From Thiomargarita sp. (GTDB lineage: Bacteria > Pseudomonadota > Gammaproteobacteria > Beggiatoales > Beggiatoaceae), in the NCBI GenBank assembly GCA_020721025.1, contig DYNO01000119.1, positions 1-10,315 on the forward strand: a DNA stretch of 10,315 nucleotides, given 5' to 3'. This document shows, piece after piece, positions 1 to 5,848 of the stretch. Made by a program: the position numbers and the translations under genes. Position 1 is the first letter of the stretch; the number at the start of each line of letters is the position of its first letter. The notes below the pieces were generated by a model that ran no database searches, was not told the DNA's origin, and saw only the letters and a program-made list of their open reading frames with translations.

Positions 1-2
1 TG

Positions 3-104
3 AAACAAGATTTGACGTTAGCAGACAGAATTTTCAGTTGTGATTGTGGGTTAGTCATTGACCGAGATTTAAATGCTGCAATCAATCTGAATAACTATAG
101 TTAG
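3..104 (+). CDS. tnpB: TnpB (IS200/IS605-family, RNA-guided nuclease) C-terminal end, cut by window edge
   Basis: Only the last 33 codons and the TAG stop are visible; the frame is open to the left edge, so whether the gene is intact cannot be told. The visible part has the typical end of a TnpB protein: an F-S-C-D-C-G half of the zinc-ribbon, directly followed by D-R-D-L-N-A-A-I-N-L, the conserved DRDxNAA block that contains the third RuvC-like acidic residue. TnpB proteins are RNA-guided DNA nucleases carried by IS200/IS605 and IS607 elements; the guide RNA (omega RNA) is made from the 3' end of the gene and the element's right end. The second half of the zinc ribbon here is C-x-C rather than C-x2-C; I believe both occur in the family. 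It points toward pilM, so read-through transcription could enter the pil cluster. Family call is strong, completeness unknown. Confidence 0.85.
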   Translation, partial: KQDLTLADRIFSCDCGLVIDRDLNAAINLNNYS

Positions 105-330
105 TTGTTAGATAGTTAGAGTCGCGACCAGAATCAGCGAGACTTTAAACGCACGGAAGAGTCACTTAAGACTTGAGTTATCAAGCAGTGATGTTGACGA
201 CGTGAATAACGTTTGGTTTTTTTACAAACGCTTAACGACATTTTTAAACCGCTGTTCATACGAAAATAGAAACAGCTTAATCTACATGGCTTAAAGATGT
301 CAAATCGGTTCTATAAGAAAAGGAAAAGTC
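105..330. other. Non-coding spacer between tnpB and pilM; probable insertion-sequence right end
   Basis: No credible reading frame. The first part should hold the right end of the TnpB element and, by family rule, the scaffold of its omega RNA, but I cannot fix the boundary. Structure seen directly: an 8-bp palindrome GTCGCGAC (121-128); a compact hairpin CTTGA-GTTA-TCAAG (172-185); CGTTTG/CAAACG arms (210-215 and 225-230) around a T-rich 9-nt loop; and GCTGTT/AACAGC arms (251-256 and 271-276). The first three could be subterminal element structures; the last lies nearer pilM and could be leader structure. All are short and some may be chance. Confidence 0.45.
221..248 (+). promoter_or_regulatory. 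Weak candidate promoter for the pilMNOPQ cluster
   Basis: TTTACA at 221-226 and TTTAAA at 243-248 are separated by 16 nt and resemble sigma-70 -35 and -10 boxes. A start near 255 would give a leader of roughly 75 nt before the pilM GTG. The -35 half overlaps the CGTTTG/CAAACG inverted repeat, so if that is the insertion-sequence end, the promoter would be partly supplied by the element. In an AT-rich spacer such matches are common, so this is only a candidate. Confidence 0.22.
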
Positions 331-1419
331 GTGAGTTTATTCAACTTAAAACCTGATCCTGTGGTGGGAATAGACATTAGCACTACTGCGGTTAAAGTGA
401 TCGAACTGGGGCGTTCGGGTAAAAGCTATCGAGTTGAAAGTTACGCGCTGGAACCTTTGCCCGAAAAAGCAGTGGTCGATAAAAATATTGCTGAGGTCGA
501 GATTGTAGGGGAAGCTGTCACTCGCTCGATCCGTCAGGCAAAACCGAAGGCGAAATATGCCGCGGTGGCAGTCGCAGGACCGGGCGTGATTGACAAGCGC
601 ATTACGATGGATGGCGGACTTTCTGACGATGATATGCGTTCAACGATTCAAGTGGATGGCGAATCCTATTTGGGAATGCCCGTTGATGAGGTGAATTTGG
701 ACTTCTTGGTGTTGGGTCCGAATGAAAAAGAAATCGAACGCTCTGACGTTTTACTGGTCGCGGCTCGTAAAGAAATGGTTGAATCCCGTGTCACTGCGGT
801 CGAAATGTCGAATTTGAAAACTCGTGTGGTTGACGTGGAAAAATATGCGTTAGAAAATGCCTTCGTGATGATGACGCAAAGTGATCCTGAAATTAACGAA
901 GGTGAAACGGTGGCATTGGTGGAAGTGGGCGCGACAACAACGACAATGTATGTCTTGGGAAATGCGAAAACTCCAAGCGCGCACATTGTATTTACCCGTG
1001 AAGAAATGTTTGGCGGCAACCGACTCACCGATTCTATTCAAGCCATGTATTCAATGAGTTACGATGAAGCCAATTATGCCAAAAAACACGGCGGTTTACC
1101 GGATGGGTATGACAACGATGTGTTGGAACCCTTCAAATTGGAAATGGCACAACAAATTAATCGTATGGTTCAGTTTTACTACTCAAGCTCTACTTTTGGT
1201 AAACTCTCGCACATCATGGTCGCTGGCGGTTGTGCTTCAATTGACGGTGTGATTGAACATATTGCGAGCAAAGTAGGCGGACATGTCACCATCGCAAATC
1301 CCTTTGCAACCATGTCAATTGATTCTAAAATCAACAAAAAAGCCCTAATGGAAGACGCACCCGCCCTCATGATAGCGTGTGGACTTGCGCTAAGAACTTT
1401 TGACGAATATCCATATTAA
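331..1419 (+). CDS. pilM: Type IV pilus assembly protein PilM (actin-like ATPase)
   Basis: The product (362 aa) is PilM, the cytoplasmic actin/FtsA-like member of the type IV pilus alignment subcomplex; it binds nucleotide and docks on the N-terminal peptide of PilN. Visible family marks are the N-terminal SLFNLK segment, the phosphate-1 loop in VGIDIST (residues 12-18) leading into AVKVIEL, the phosphate-2 region with VEVGATTTT (197-205), and the nucleotide-binding loop VAGGCASIDG (297-306). Length is normal for the family (about 350-360). The start is GTG, chosen because an AAGGA-type ribosome site (320-324) lies 6 nt upstream and translation gives the canonical SLFNL beginning. It is first in the cluster; pilN begins 5 nt after its stop, so the two are probably translationally coupled. 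No frameshift or missing motif is seen. Confidence 0.96.
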   Translation: MSLFNLKPDPVVGIDISTTAVKVIELGRSGKSYRVESYALEPLPEKAVVDKNIAEVEIVGEAVTRSIRQAKPKAKYAAVAVAGPGVIDKRITMDGGLSDDDMRSTIQVDGESYLGMPVDEVNLDFLVLGPNEKEIERSDVLLVAARKEMVESRVTAVEMSNLKTRVVDVEKYALENAFVMMTQSDPEINEGETVALVEVGATTTTMYVLGNAKTPSAHIVFTREEMFGGNRLTDSIQAMYSMSYDEANYAKKHGGLPDGYDNDVLEPFKLEMAQQINRMVQFYYSSSTFGKLSHIMVAGGCASIDGVIEHIASKVGGHVTIANPFATMSIDSKINKKALMEDAPALMIACGLALRTFDEYPY

Positions 1420-1424
1420 TCACT

Positions 1425-2075
1425 ATGCCGCGTATTAATCTACTTCCTTGGCGTGAAACACTCAAAAAAGAACGTGAACTCCGGTTTTCCATCCTCACGG
1501 GAGCTTCCCTAGTGTTGACCGCGCTCATCGTGTTGGCGGTGCACATGTACATGGCGGGGTTGATCAGTTTTCAGCAAGAACGCAATACGTTTATCGAAGC
1601 AGAAATTAAACTGGTCGAAGCGCAAATTGAAGAAATTAAACAAGTTGAAGAAGAAAAACGCCGTTTGATTGACCGGATGAATGCGATTCAAGGTTTGGAA
1701 ACCGGACGACCCAATGTAGTGCATCTGTTTGATGAGGTTGTCAAAACAGTCCCTGACGGCGTATTTTATACGGGCATGAAGCAAGAAGGGGATAAACTCA
1801 CGTTTAATGGCTTTGCTCAATCTGATGCACGGGTTTCATCATTGATGACCAATATTGAAAAACTGTGTGACGAGGGCGAAGAAAGAAAACGAGCAGAAAC
1901 AAAGCAGTTCAGTCGCTGTTGGATGAAAGAACCGCGTATTCAAGTCATTCGAGCAGAAGAGCGGGATTCGAGTACCAAGGGCGGGCAAACCGCGAATAAG
2001 CGTAGTGTCAGTGCATTTACATTGAACGTGACGCAGGCTGTGCCTCCCAGTGTCGATGACAAACCAAAAAAATAA
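1425..2075 (+). CDS. pilN: Type IV pilus inner-membrane protein PilN
   Basis: This bitopic inner-membrane protein of the pilus alignment complex (216 aa) binds PilM through its cytoplasmic N terminus and pairs with PilO in the periplasm. The hallmark PilM-binding motif INLLPWR is at residues 4-10. One transmembrane helix spans about 22-46, followed by a charged heptad-like coiled coil (about 50-88) and a ferredoxin-like periplasmic domain. The protein is longer than the usual 180-190 aa: there is a polar segment at about 148-165 bounded by two cysteines (C148, C165), a second polar stretch at about 179-193, and a lysine-rich tail. No strong ribosome site precedes the ATG, which is 5 nt after the pilM stop, consistent with coupling. 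Unusually, pilO does not overlap or closely follow; a 94-nt spacer intervenes. Confidence 0.95.
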   Translation: MPRINLLPWRETLKKERELRFSILTGASLVLTALIVLAVHMYMAGLISFQQERNTFIEAEIKLVEAQIEEIKQVEEEKRRLIDRMNAIQGLETGRPNVVHLFDEVVKTVPDGVFYTGMKQEGDKLTFNGFAQSDARVSSLMTNIEKLCDEGEERKRAETKQFSRCWMKEPRIQVIRAEERDSSTKGGQTANKRSVSAFTLNVTQAVPPSVDDKPKK

Positions 2076-2094
2076 TTTAAATTTGAAAATAAAC

Positions 2095-2153
2095 ATTGCG
2101 TAGTTTGGAGAACGGTTGACAAACTGACACGAAATCCTGGATAAATACGCAAT
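2095..2153. repeat. Nested inverted repeats in the pilN-pilO spacer
   Basis: An outer perfect 8-bp inverted repeat, ATTGCGTA (2095-2102) and TACGCAAT (2146-2153), encloses an inner perfect 6-bp repeat, AGTTTG (2102-2107) and CAAACT (2120-2125). In RNA these could form stacked stems shortly before pilO; in DNA they could be a dyad operator overlapping the promoter candidate. The repeats are read directly from the sequence; the role is unknown. There is no T-tract after the outer arm, so it is not a classical terminator. Confidence 0.5.
2116..2145 (+). promoter_or_regulatory. Candidate internal promoter upstream of pilO
   Basis: A perfect TTGACA -35 box (2116-2121) is followed after 18 nt by GATAAA (2140-2145), a 4-of-6 match to the -10 consensus. 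Transcription would begin near 2152, about 18 nt before the pilO ATG. The boxes sit inside the nested inverted repeats. It would let pilOPQ be transcribed separately from pilMN. The -35 is good, the -10 mediocre. Confidence 0.35.
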
Positions 2154-2169
2154 CAACGGATGAATTCGC

Positions 2170-2823
2170 ATGAAAATGCAAGATTTTAACAATCTCGATC
2201 CCCGTAACTTGGGCAATTGGCCGATTCCTGTCAAAGCCGTAGTGATTCTCGCGCTCTGTGCTGCGGGATTGGCGGCGGGCTATTATTTAGACACGCAAAA
2301 TCAGATGACAGAATTGACGACCTTTCAACAAAAAGAGTTAGAATTGCTCGAAGATTTTAAGAAAAAACAAATGGATGCTGCCCGTTTGCCCAAGTTAAAA
2401 GAACAGATGGTTGAAATTCAAGAAAACTTAAAAGAATTACAAAGCCGACTTCCCAATCAAGCGCAAGTGGGCGGTTTAATTACCGATATTTCGCAACAAG
2501 CCATCGCCAGCAGTTTAAAATCCGAGCTATTTGAACCTCAAATTGAAAAACAGGGGTCGCTGTATGTCGAAATTCCGATCAAATTAAAACTCAGCGGCAA
2601 TTATCACTCGTTTGGCAAATTTGTCAGCGGGGTCGCCGCAATGAGTCGGATTGTCACCTTGCACGACGTAGTGATTATAACGAATAGCACCGGACCGGCT
2701 AAAGAAGGACAATTGACGATGGATTTGACTGCAAAAATTTATCGTTACTTAGAAGCCAGCGCGGCACCTCCGCCTCCCCCCGCCGGGGTACCGCCAGCAA
2801 CTCCACCGCCGGCTAAGAAGTAG
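2170..2823 (+). CDS. pilO: Type IV pilus inner-membrane protein PilO
   Basis: PilO (217 aa) is the bitopic partner of PilN in the periplasmic alignment ring and also contacts PilP. The order of parts is typical: short cytoplasmic N terminus ending in GNWPIPVK, one transmembrane helix (about 22-40), a periplasmic coiled coil (about 50-94) ending in SRLPNQ, and a C-terminal ferredoxin-like domain (about 98-195) with the GNYHSFGKFVSGVA stretch seen in this family. A proline-rich tail (about 200-214, many consecutive prolines) closes the protein and is an add-on to the usual length of about 205. The ATG at 2170 has only a weak ACGGA site (2156-2160); an in-frame ATG at 2176 is an alternative. pilP follows after 12 nt, so the pair is clearly co-transcribed. 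Confidence 0.95.
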   Translation: MKMQDFNNLDPRNLGNWPIPVKAVVILALCAAGLAAGYYLDTQNQMTELTTFQQKELELLEDFKKKQMDAARLPKLKEQMVEIQENLKELQSRLPNQAQVGGLITDISQQAIASSLKSELFEPQIEKQGSLYVEIPIKLKLSGNYHSFGKFVSGVAAMSRIVTLHDVVIITNSTGPAKEGQLTMDLTAKIYRYLEASAAPPPPPAGVPPATPPPAKK

Positions 2824-2835
2824 AAGGAGACACTC

Positions 2836-3474
2836 ATGACGAAATTCAAGTTAATCAGCGTGACTCTTTTCGCCTTGCTACTGACCGCATGTGGTGGAAA
2901 TATGGACGATTTAACCGCCGAGGTGGAACGAATCAAGGCAAGACGCAACAACCAAGTGGATCCCATTCCTACCTTTGTTGTCGTGCCTAAGTTTTTCTAT
3001 CCCACCGATGTGGAAAGATTACGTGATCCGTTCAAATCTTTTTTAGAAGAAACCACGGGTAATGCTCGTAATAAAATCACTACCGAATCATTGCAGATGA
3101 ATTGCCCTCATCCGGACATTTACCGAGTGCGTACCGGATTGGAAAAAATGCCGCTGGATGCGTTGCAGATGGTAGGTATTTTGGAAAATCAAGAAGAGAA
3201 TAAACCCGTGTCTGTCGAATCAACGGCTGAGAAACCGGCAGAAATCGTGACTCCTCCCCCTAAAGCTGTGGTGGAATTTTGGGGCTTGGTGGCTTCTAAA
3301 AGCGATGGCACGATTTATCGAGTCAAAGTAGGTGATTATCTCGGTGATAAGGATGGTAAAATCATCAATATTACCGAGAATCAAATCGAAGTGGTTGAAT
3401 TACATCCAGATGGGAGCGGGTGTTGGGCTGAAAAAAATGTCAGTCTGGCGTTGTACGAAAATCCAAAACAATAG
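2836..3474 (+). CDS. pilP: Type IV pilus lipoprotein PilP
   Basis: PilP (212 aa) is the inner-membrane lipoprotein that links the PilNO pair to the N domains of the PilQ secretin. A lipoprotein signal ends in L-L-T-A-C, with Cys19 as the lipidation site. It is followed by the flexible segment that binds PilNO and by the RDPF motif (63-66). The C-terminal beta-sandwich homology domain is clear: GLEKMPLDALQMVGIL (101-116), then YRVKVGDYLG (161-170) and GKI..I....I.VVE. The protein is longer than the usual roughly 175 aa, because about 30 polar and proline-rich residues (117-146) are inserted between the first strand (MVGIL) and the rest of the domain. A strong AAGGAG ribosome site (2824-2829) lies 6 nt before the ATG and fixes the start. 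Confidence 0.95.
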   Translation: MTKFKLISVTLFALLLTACGGNMDDLTAEVERIKARRNNQVDPIPTFVVVPKFFYPTDVERLRDPFKSFLEETTGNARNKITTESLQMNCPHPDIYRVRTGLEKMPLDALQMVGILENQEENKPVSVESTAEKPAEIVTPPPKAVVEFWGLVASKSDGTIYRVKVGDYLGDKDGKIINITENQIEVVELHPDGSGCWAEKNVSLALYENPKQ

Positions 3475-3514
3475 AATGATCTGAATCAGAATTTATCTTT
3501 ATTGTTTTTCACAT

Positions 3515-3521
3515 AAGAAGG
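3515..3521 (+). promoter_or_regulatory. Ribosome-binding site that decides the pilQ start
   Basis: AAGAAGG ends one base before the first in-frame ATG (3523), which is too close for normal initiation, but 7 nt before the second in-frame ATG (3529). This favours initiation at 3529 and a product two residues shorter than the longest reading. Confidence 0.6.
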
Positions 3522-3528
3522 TATGTCT

Positions 3529-5775
3529 ATGTCTGGCATCACGACATCGGTTTTATCCTGGCTGACGATCAGCCTCTGGTTACTCTCGTTACCGATTCAA
3601 GCGGAAACCACCAGTGCGAACCAATTGAATAAAATGAGTTTTACCACCTTACCGGGCAGCCGAGTGCAAGTGAATCTTGATTTCGCACAGCCGGCGGTCA
3701 AACCATTGAGTTTTTCTACCGATAATCCGGCACGCATCGCACTTGATTTTCCCGGCACCCGTTTGAATATCGAAAAGAAATCCCAAGTGGTGGGCATTGG
3801 CGCATTGCAAGGTTTGAGCGCGGTAGAAACACCAGATCGGGCGCGGGTGGTGCTGAACTTGGTCAACATGGTGCCGTTCAACCTTGAAGTACGCAATACT
3901 CGTGTCGTCATTGAACTTGAGGGAATGCCCGCCACTCAGAATGCTTCCGGTTCTGCGATCAACAATGCGTTGAATAACGCCAAATCTTTGCCAACCTCTC
4001 CGCCTCCCACAGTTCAAGCCGCTCCCACCCCATCGACCAAGAACATGGCAATGACCAATGTTCCCGACCCGGTTCCCCCAATGGTTGCTGCCCCTCTTCC
4101 CGTCGCTGCCAACAGTGGTTATTCCATTCAAAACATTGAATTTAATCGTACTGAAGGCGGGGTGGGGAAATTGACGGTCACTTTGTCGGATCCGTCGATT
4201 GTGGTGGATATGAAGGAAGAAGGCAAGGATATTATCTTAGATTTTTTGAACAGTTCCTTGCCAGAAAAATTGGACAGACGGTTGGAAGTGACTGATTTTG
4301 GGACACCAATCAGCTTGATTGATACCACCCGGCAAAGCGACGGCTCCGTCCGCATAAAGCTCTCTGTGTCCGAGGATGCCGAACATTTGGCTTATCAATC
4401 TGAAAATAAATATGTTTTGGAAGTCAAGCAGTTAAAGGCGGAAGAAAAGAAAGAATTGCAGAAAAAAGACCCGACTTACACTGGTCAAAAAGTTTCATTC
4501 AATTTTCAAAAAATCTCGATCCGTGCTGCGTTGTTGTTATTAACAGACTTACCGGGGTCAAATTTAAACTTGGTGGCAAGTGACAATGTGAAGGGCGAAA
4601 TCACGCTGAAACTCAAAAATGTGCCGTGGGATCAAGCATTAGACCTCATTTTAGAAGCCAATGGCTTGGGCATGAAAAAAATTGGCAACGTGGTGATGGT
4701 GGATAGTAAGATCGAGTTGGCAAAGCGTGAGGAAGCGGAATTGAAGGCTCTGCAAACTGTGGAACAACTGTCACCGTTACGCACGGAATATATTCAAATT
4801 AACTATCACAAAGCCAAAGATATTTCTGATTTATTGGTGAGTAGGTCTGGTGAAAAAGGATTTTCCTTCCTCTCTGCACGGGGCAGCGTGTCGTTTGATG
4901 AAAAAACTAATATGTTGATTTTGCGGGATACCGCCGAGCAATTAATCCAAATTCGTCAATTAGTCACTTCGTTGGATGTGCCAATACGTCAAGTGTTGAT
5001 TGAATCGAAAGTGGTGATCGCCGATGATAACTTTGGGAAATCGTTGGGGGTCAAATTTGGTTACAGTACCCAGCAAACGATAGGTAATAATTTGGGAGGC
5101 GTGGTTTTTGGCGGACAAGTTCCTGGTACAACGCAATTTGGTGGCGGAACGGGTTTTGTGACAGGCGAGGACACAAGTGCGAAAGAAAATTGGTTGGTTA
5201 GCTTGCCTGAAACGTTGGGAAGTGCCCAAAATGCGGCTTTGGGATTGGCAATTGGGAAGATTGGGAGCTATTTGTTGCAATTGGAATTGTCCGCGTTACA
5301 ACAAGAAAGTCGCGGTGAAATTCTTTCTAGCCCGCGTGTGGTGACAGCCAATCAACAGAAAGCAACGATTCTACAAGGGCAACAAGTCCCCTACGTTGGG
5401 GTAGCTGCGGTAGGTACACCCGCTCTAGTGCAATTTGTAGATGCGTTACTCAAATTGGAAGTCACCCCCCAAATTACCCCAGATGACCGAATTATCATGG
5501 ACTTACTGGTGACGAAAGACGACGTAATGCCATCCACTGGGGGACAACCTCCTATCGCAAAGCGTGCAGTGCAAACTCAGGTTTTGGTAGATAATGGCGA
5601 AACAGTGGTGTTAGGTGGTGTTTATGAACGCACGTTGAATAATTCGGTGGAACGTGTGCCGTTTTTTGGTGATCTGCCCTTGATTGGTAATTTGTTTAAA
5701 CGGAATCGTAAAATAGACAATAAATCAGAATTATTGATTTTCGTCACCCCAAAAATTATTAAAGACTCTAAATAA
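3529..5775 (+). CDS. pilQ: Type IV pilus secretin PilQ
   Basis: PilQ (748 aa from this start) is the outer-membrane secretin through which the pilus is extruded and retracted. Domains in order: a Sec signal peptide with likely cleavage after QA (residue 25); a first AMIN domain (about 41-131), expected to bind peptidoglycan; an Ala/Pro-rich linker (about 155-194); a second AMIN domain (about 198-300); the secretin/TonB short N-terminal domain (about 319-391); an N1 KH-like domain (about 417-487); and the secretin beta-barrel (about 510-748). The secretin signature is intact: GETVVLGGV, eleven residues, then VPFFGDLPLIGNLF (about 690-723), and the protein ends in LLIFVTPKII. An upstream in-frame ATG at 3523 adds two residues, but its ribosome site would be only one base away. 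It lies 48-54 nt after pilP with no convincing terminator between them, so it is probably in the same transcript. No pilotin gene is visible. Confidence 0.97.
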   Translation: MSGITTSVLSWLTISLWLLSLPIQAETTSANQLNKMSFTTLPGSRVQVNLDFAQPAVKPLSFSTDNPARIALDFPGTRLNIEKKSQVVGIGALQGLSAVETPDRARVVLNLVNMVPFNLEVRNTRVVIELEGMPATQNASGSAINNALNNAKSLPTSPPPTVQAAPTPSTKNMAMTNVPDPVPPMVAAPLPVAANSGYSIQNIEFNRTEGGVGKLTVTLSDPSIVVDMKEEGKDIILDFLNSSLPEKLDRRLEVTDFGTPISLIDTTRQSDGSVRIKLSVSEDAEHLAYQSENKYVLEVKQLKAEEKKELQKKDPTYTGQKVSFNFQKISIRAALLLLTDLPGSNLNLVASDNVKGEITLKLKNVPWDQALDLILEANGLGMKKIGNVVMVDSKIELAKREEAELKALQTVEQLSPLRTEYIQINYHKAKDISDLLVSRSGEKGFSFLSARGSVSFDEKTNMLILRDTAEQLIQIRQLVTSLDVPIRQVLIESKVVIADDNFGKSLGVKFGYSTQQTIGNNLGGVVFGGQVPGTTQFGGGTGFVTGEDTSAKENWLVSLPETLGSAQNAALGLAIGKIGSYLLQLELSALQQESRGEILSSPRVVTANQQKATILQGQQVPYVGVAAVGTPALVQFVDALLKLEVTPQITPDDRIIMDLLVTKDDVMPSTGGQPPIAKRAVQTQVLVDNGETVVLGGVYERTLNNSVERVPFFGDLPLIGNLFKRNRKIDNKSELLIFVTPKIIKDSK

Positions 5776-5788
5776 CTTCAAAATTAAG

Positions 5789-5827
5789 AATGTGAAATTA
5801 ACAAGGCAACTGGGTTAGTTTCACATT
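5789..5827. repeat. 14-bp stem-loop between pilQ and the Ig-domain lipoprotein gene
   Basis: AATGTGAAATTAAC (5789-5802) pairs with GTTAGTTTCACATT (5814-5827) along all 14 positions, with one G-U wobble, around an 11-nt loop. It starts 13 nt after the pilQ stop and ends 6 nt before the AAGGA ribosome site (5834-5838) of the next gene. No T-run follows on the + strand, so it is not a standard rho-independent terminator. It could be an attenuator, an mRNA-end stabiliser that gives pilQ and the next gene different transcript levels, a factor-dependent terminator, or a protein-binding dyad (TGTGAAA...TTTCACA). Confidence 0.6.
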
Positions 5828-5848
5828 GTGCTCAAGGAAACTGAATCA

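Noticed and set aside
230..294. Three GCTTAA hexamers (230-235, 275-280, 289-294) upstream of pilM
   Set aside because: Irregular spacing (45 and 14 nt) and AT-rich context make chance the simplest explanation.
312..317. TATAAG resembling a -10 box just before pilM
   Set aside because: Transcription would start inside the pilM ribosome site, and no fitting -35 is seen.
3480..3490. Small palindrome TCTGA-A-TCAGA followed by a T-rich stretch after pilP, as a possible terminator
   Set aside because: The stem is only 5 bp with a 1-nt centre, which cannot form a hairpin loop; pilP-pilQ are expected to be co-transcribed.
3649..4131. 160-codon - strand frame within pilQ
   Set aside because: It overlaps the first AMIN domain and linker of an unmistakable PilQ and has no recognisable features of its own.
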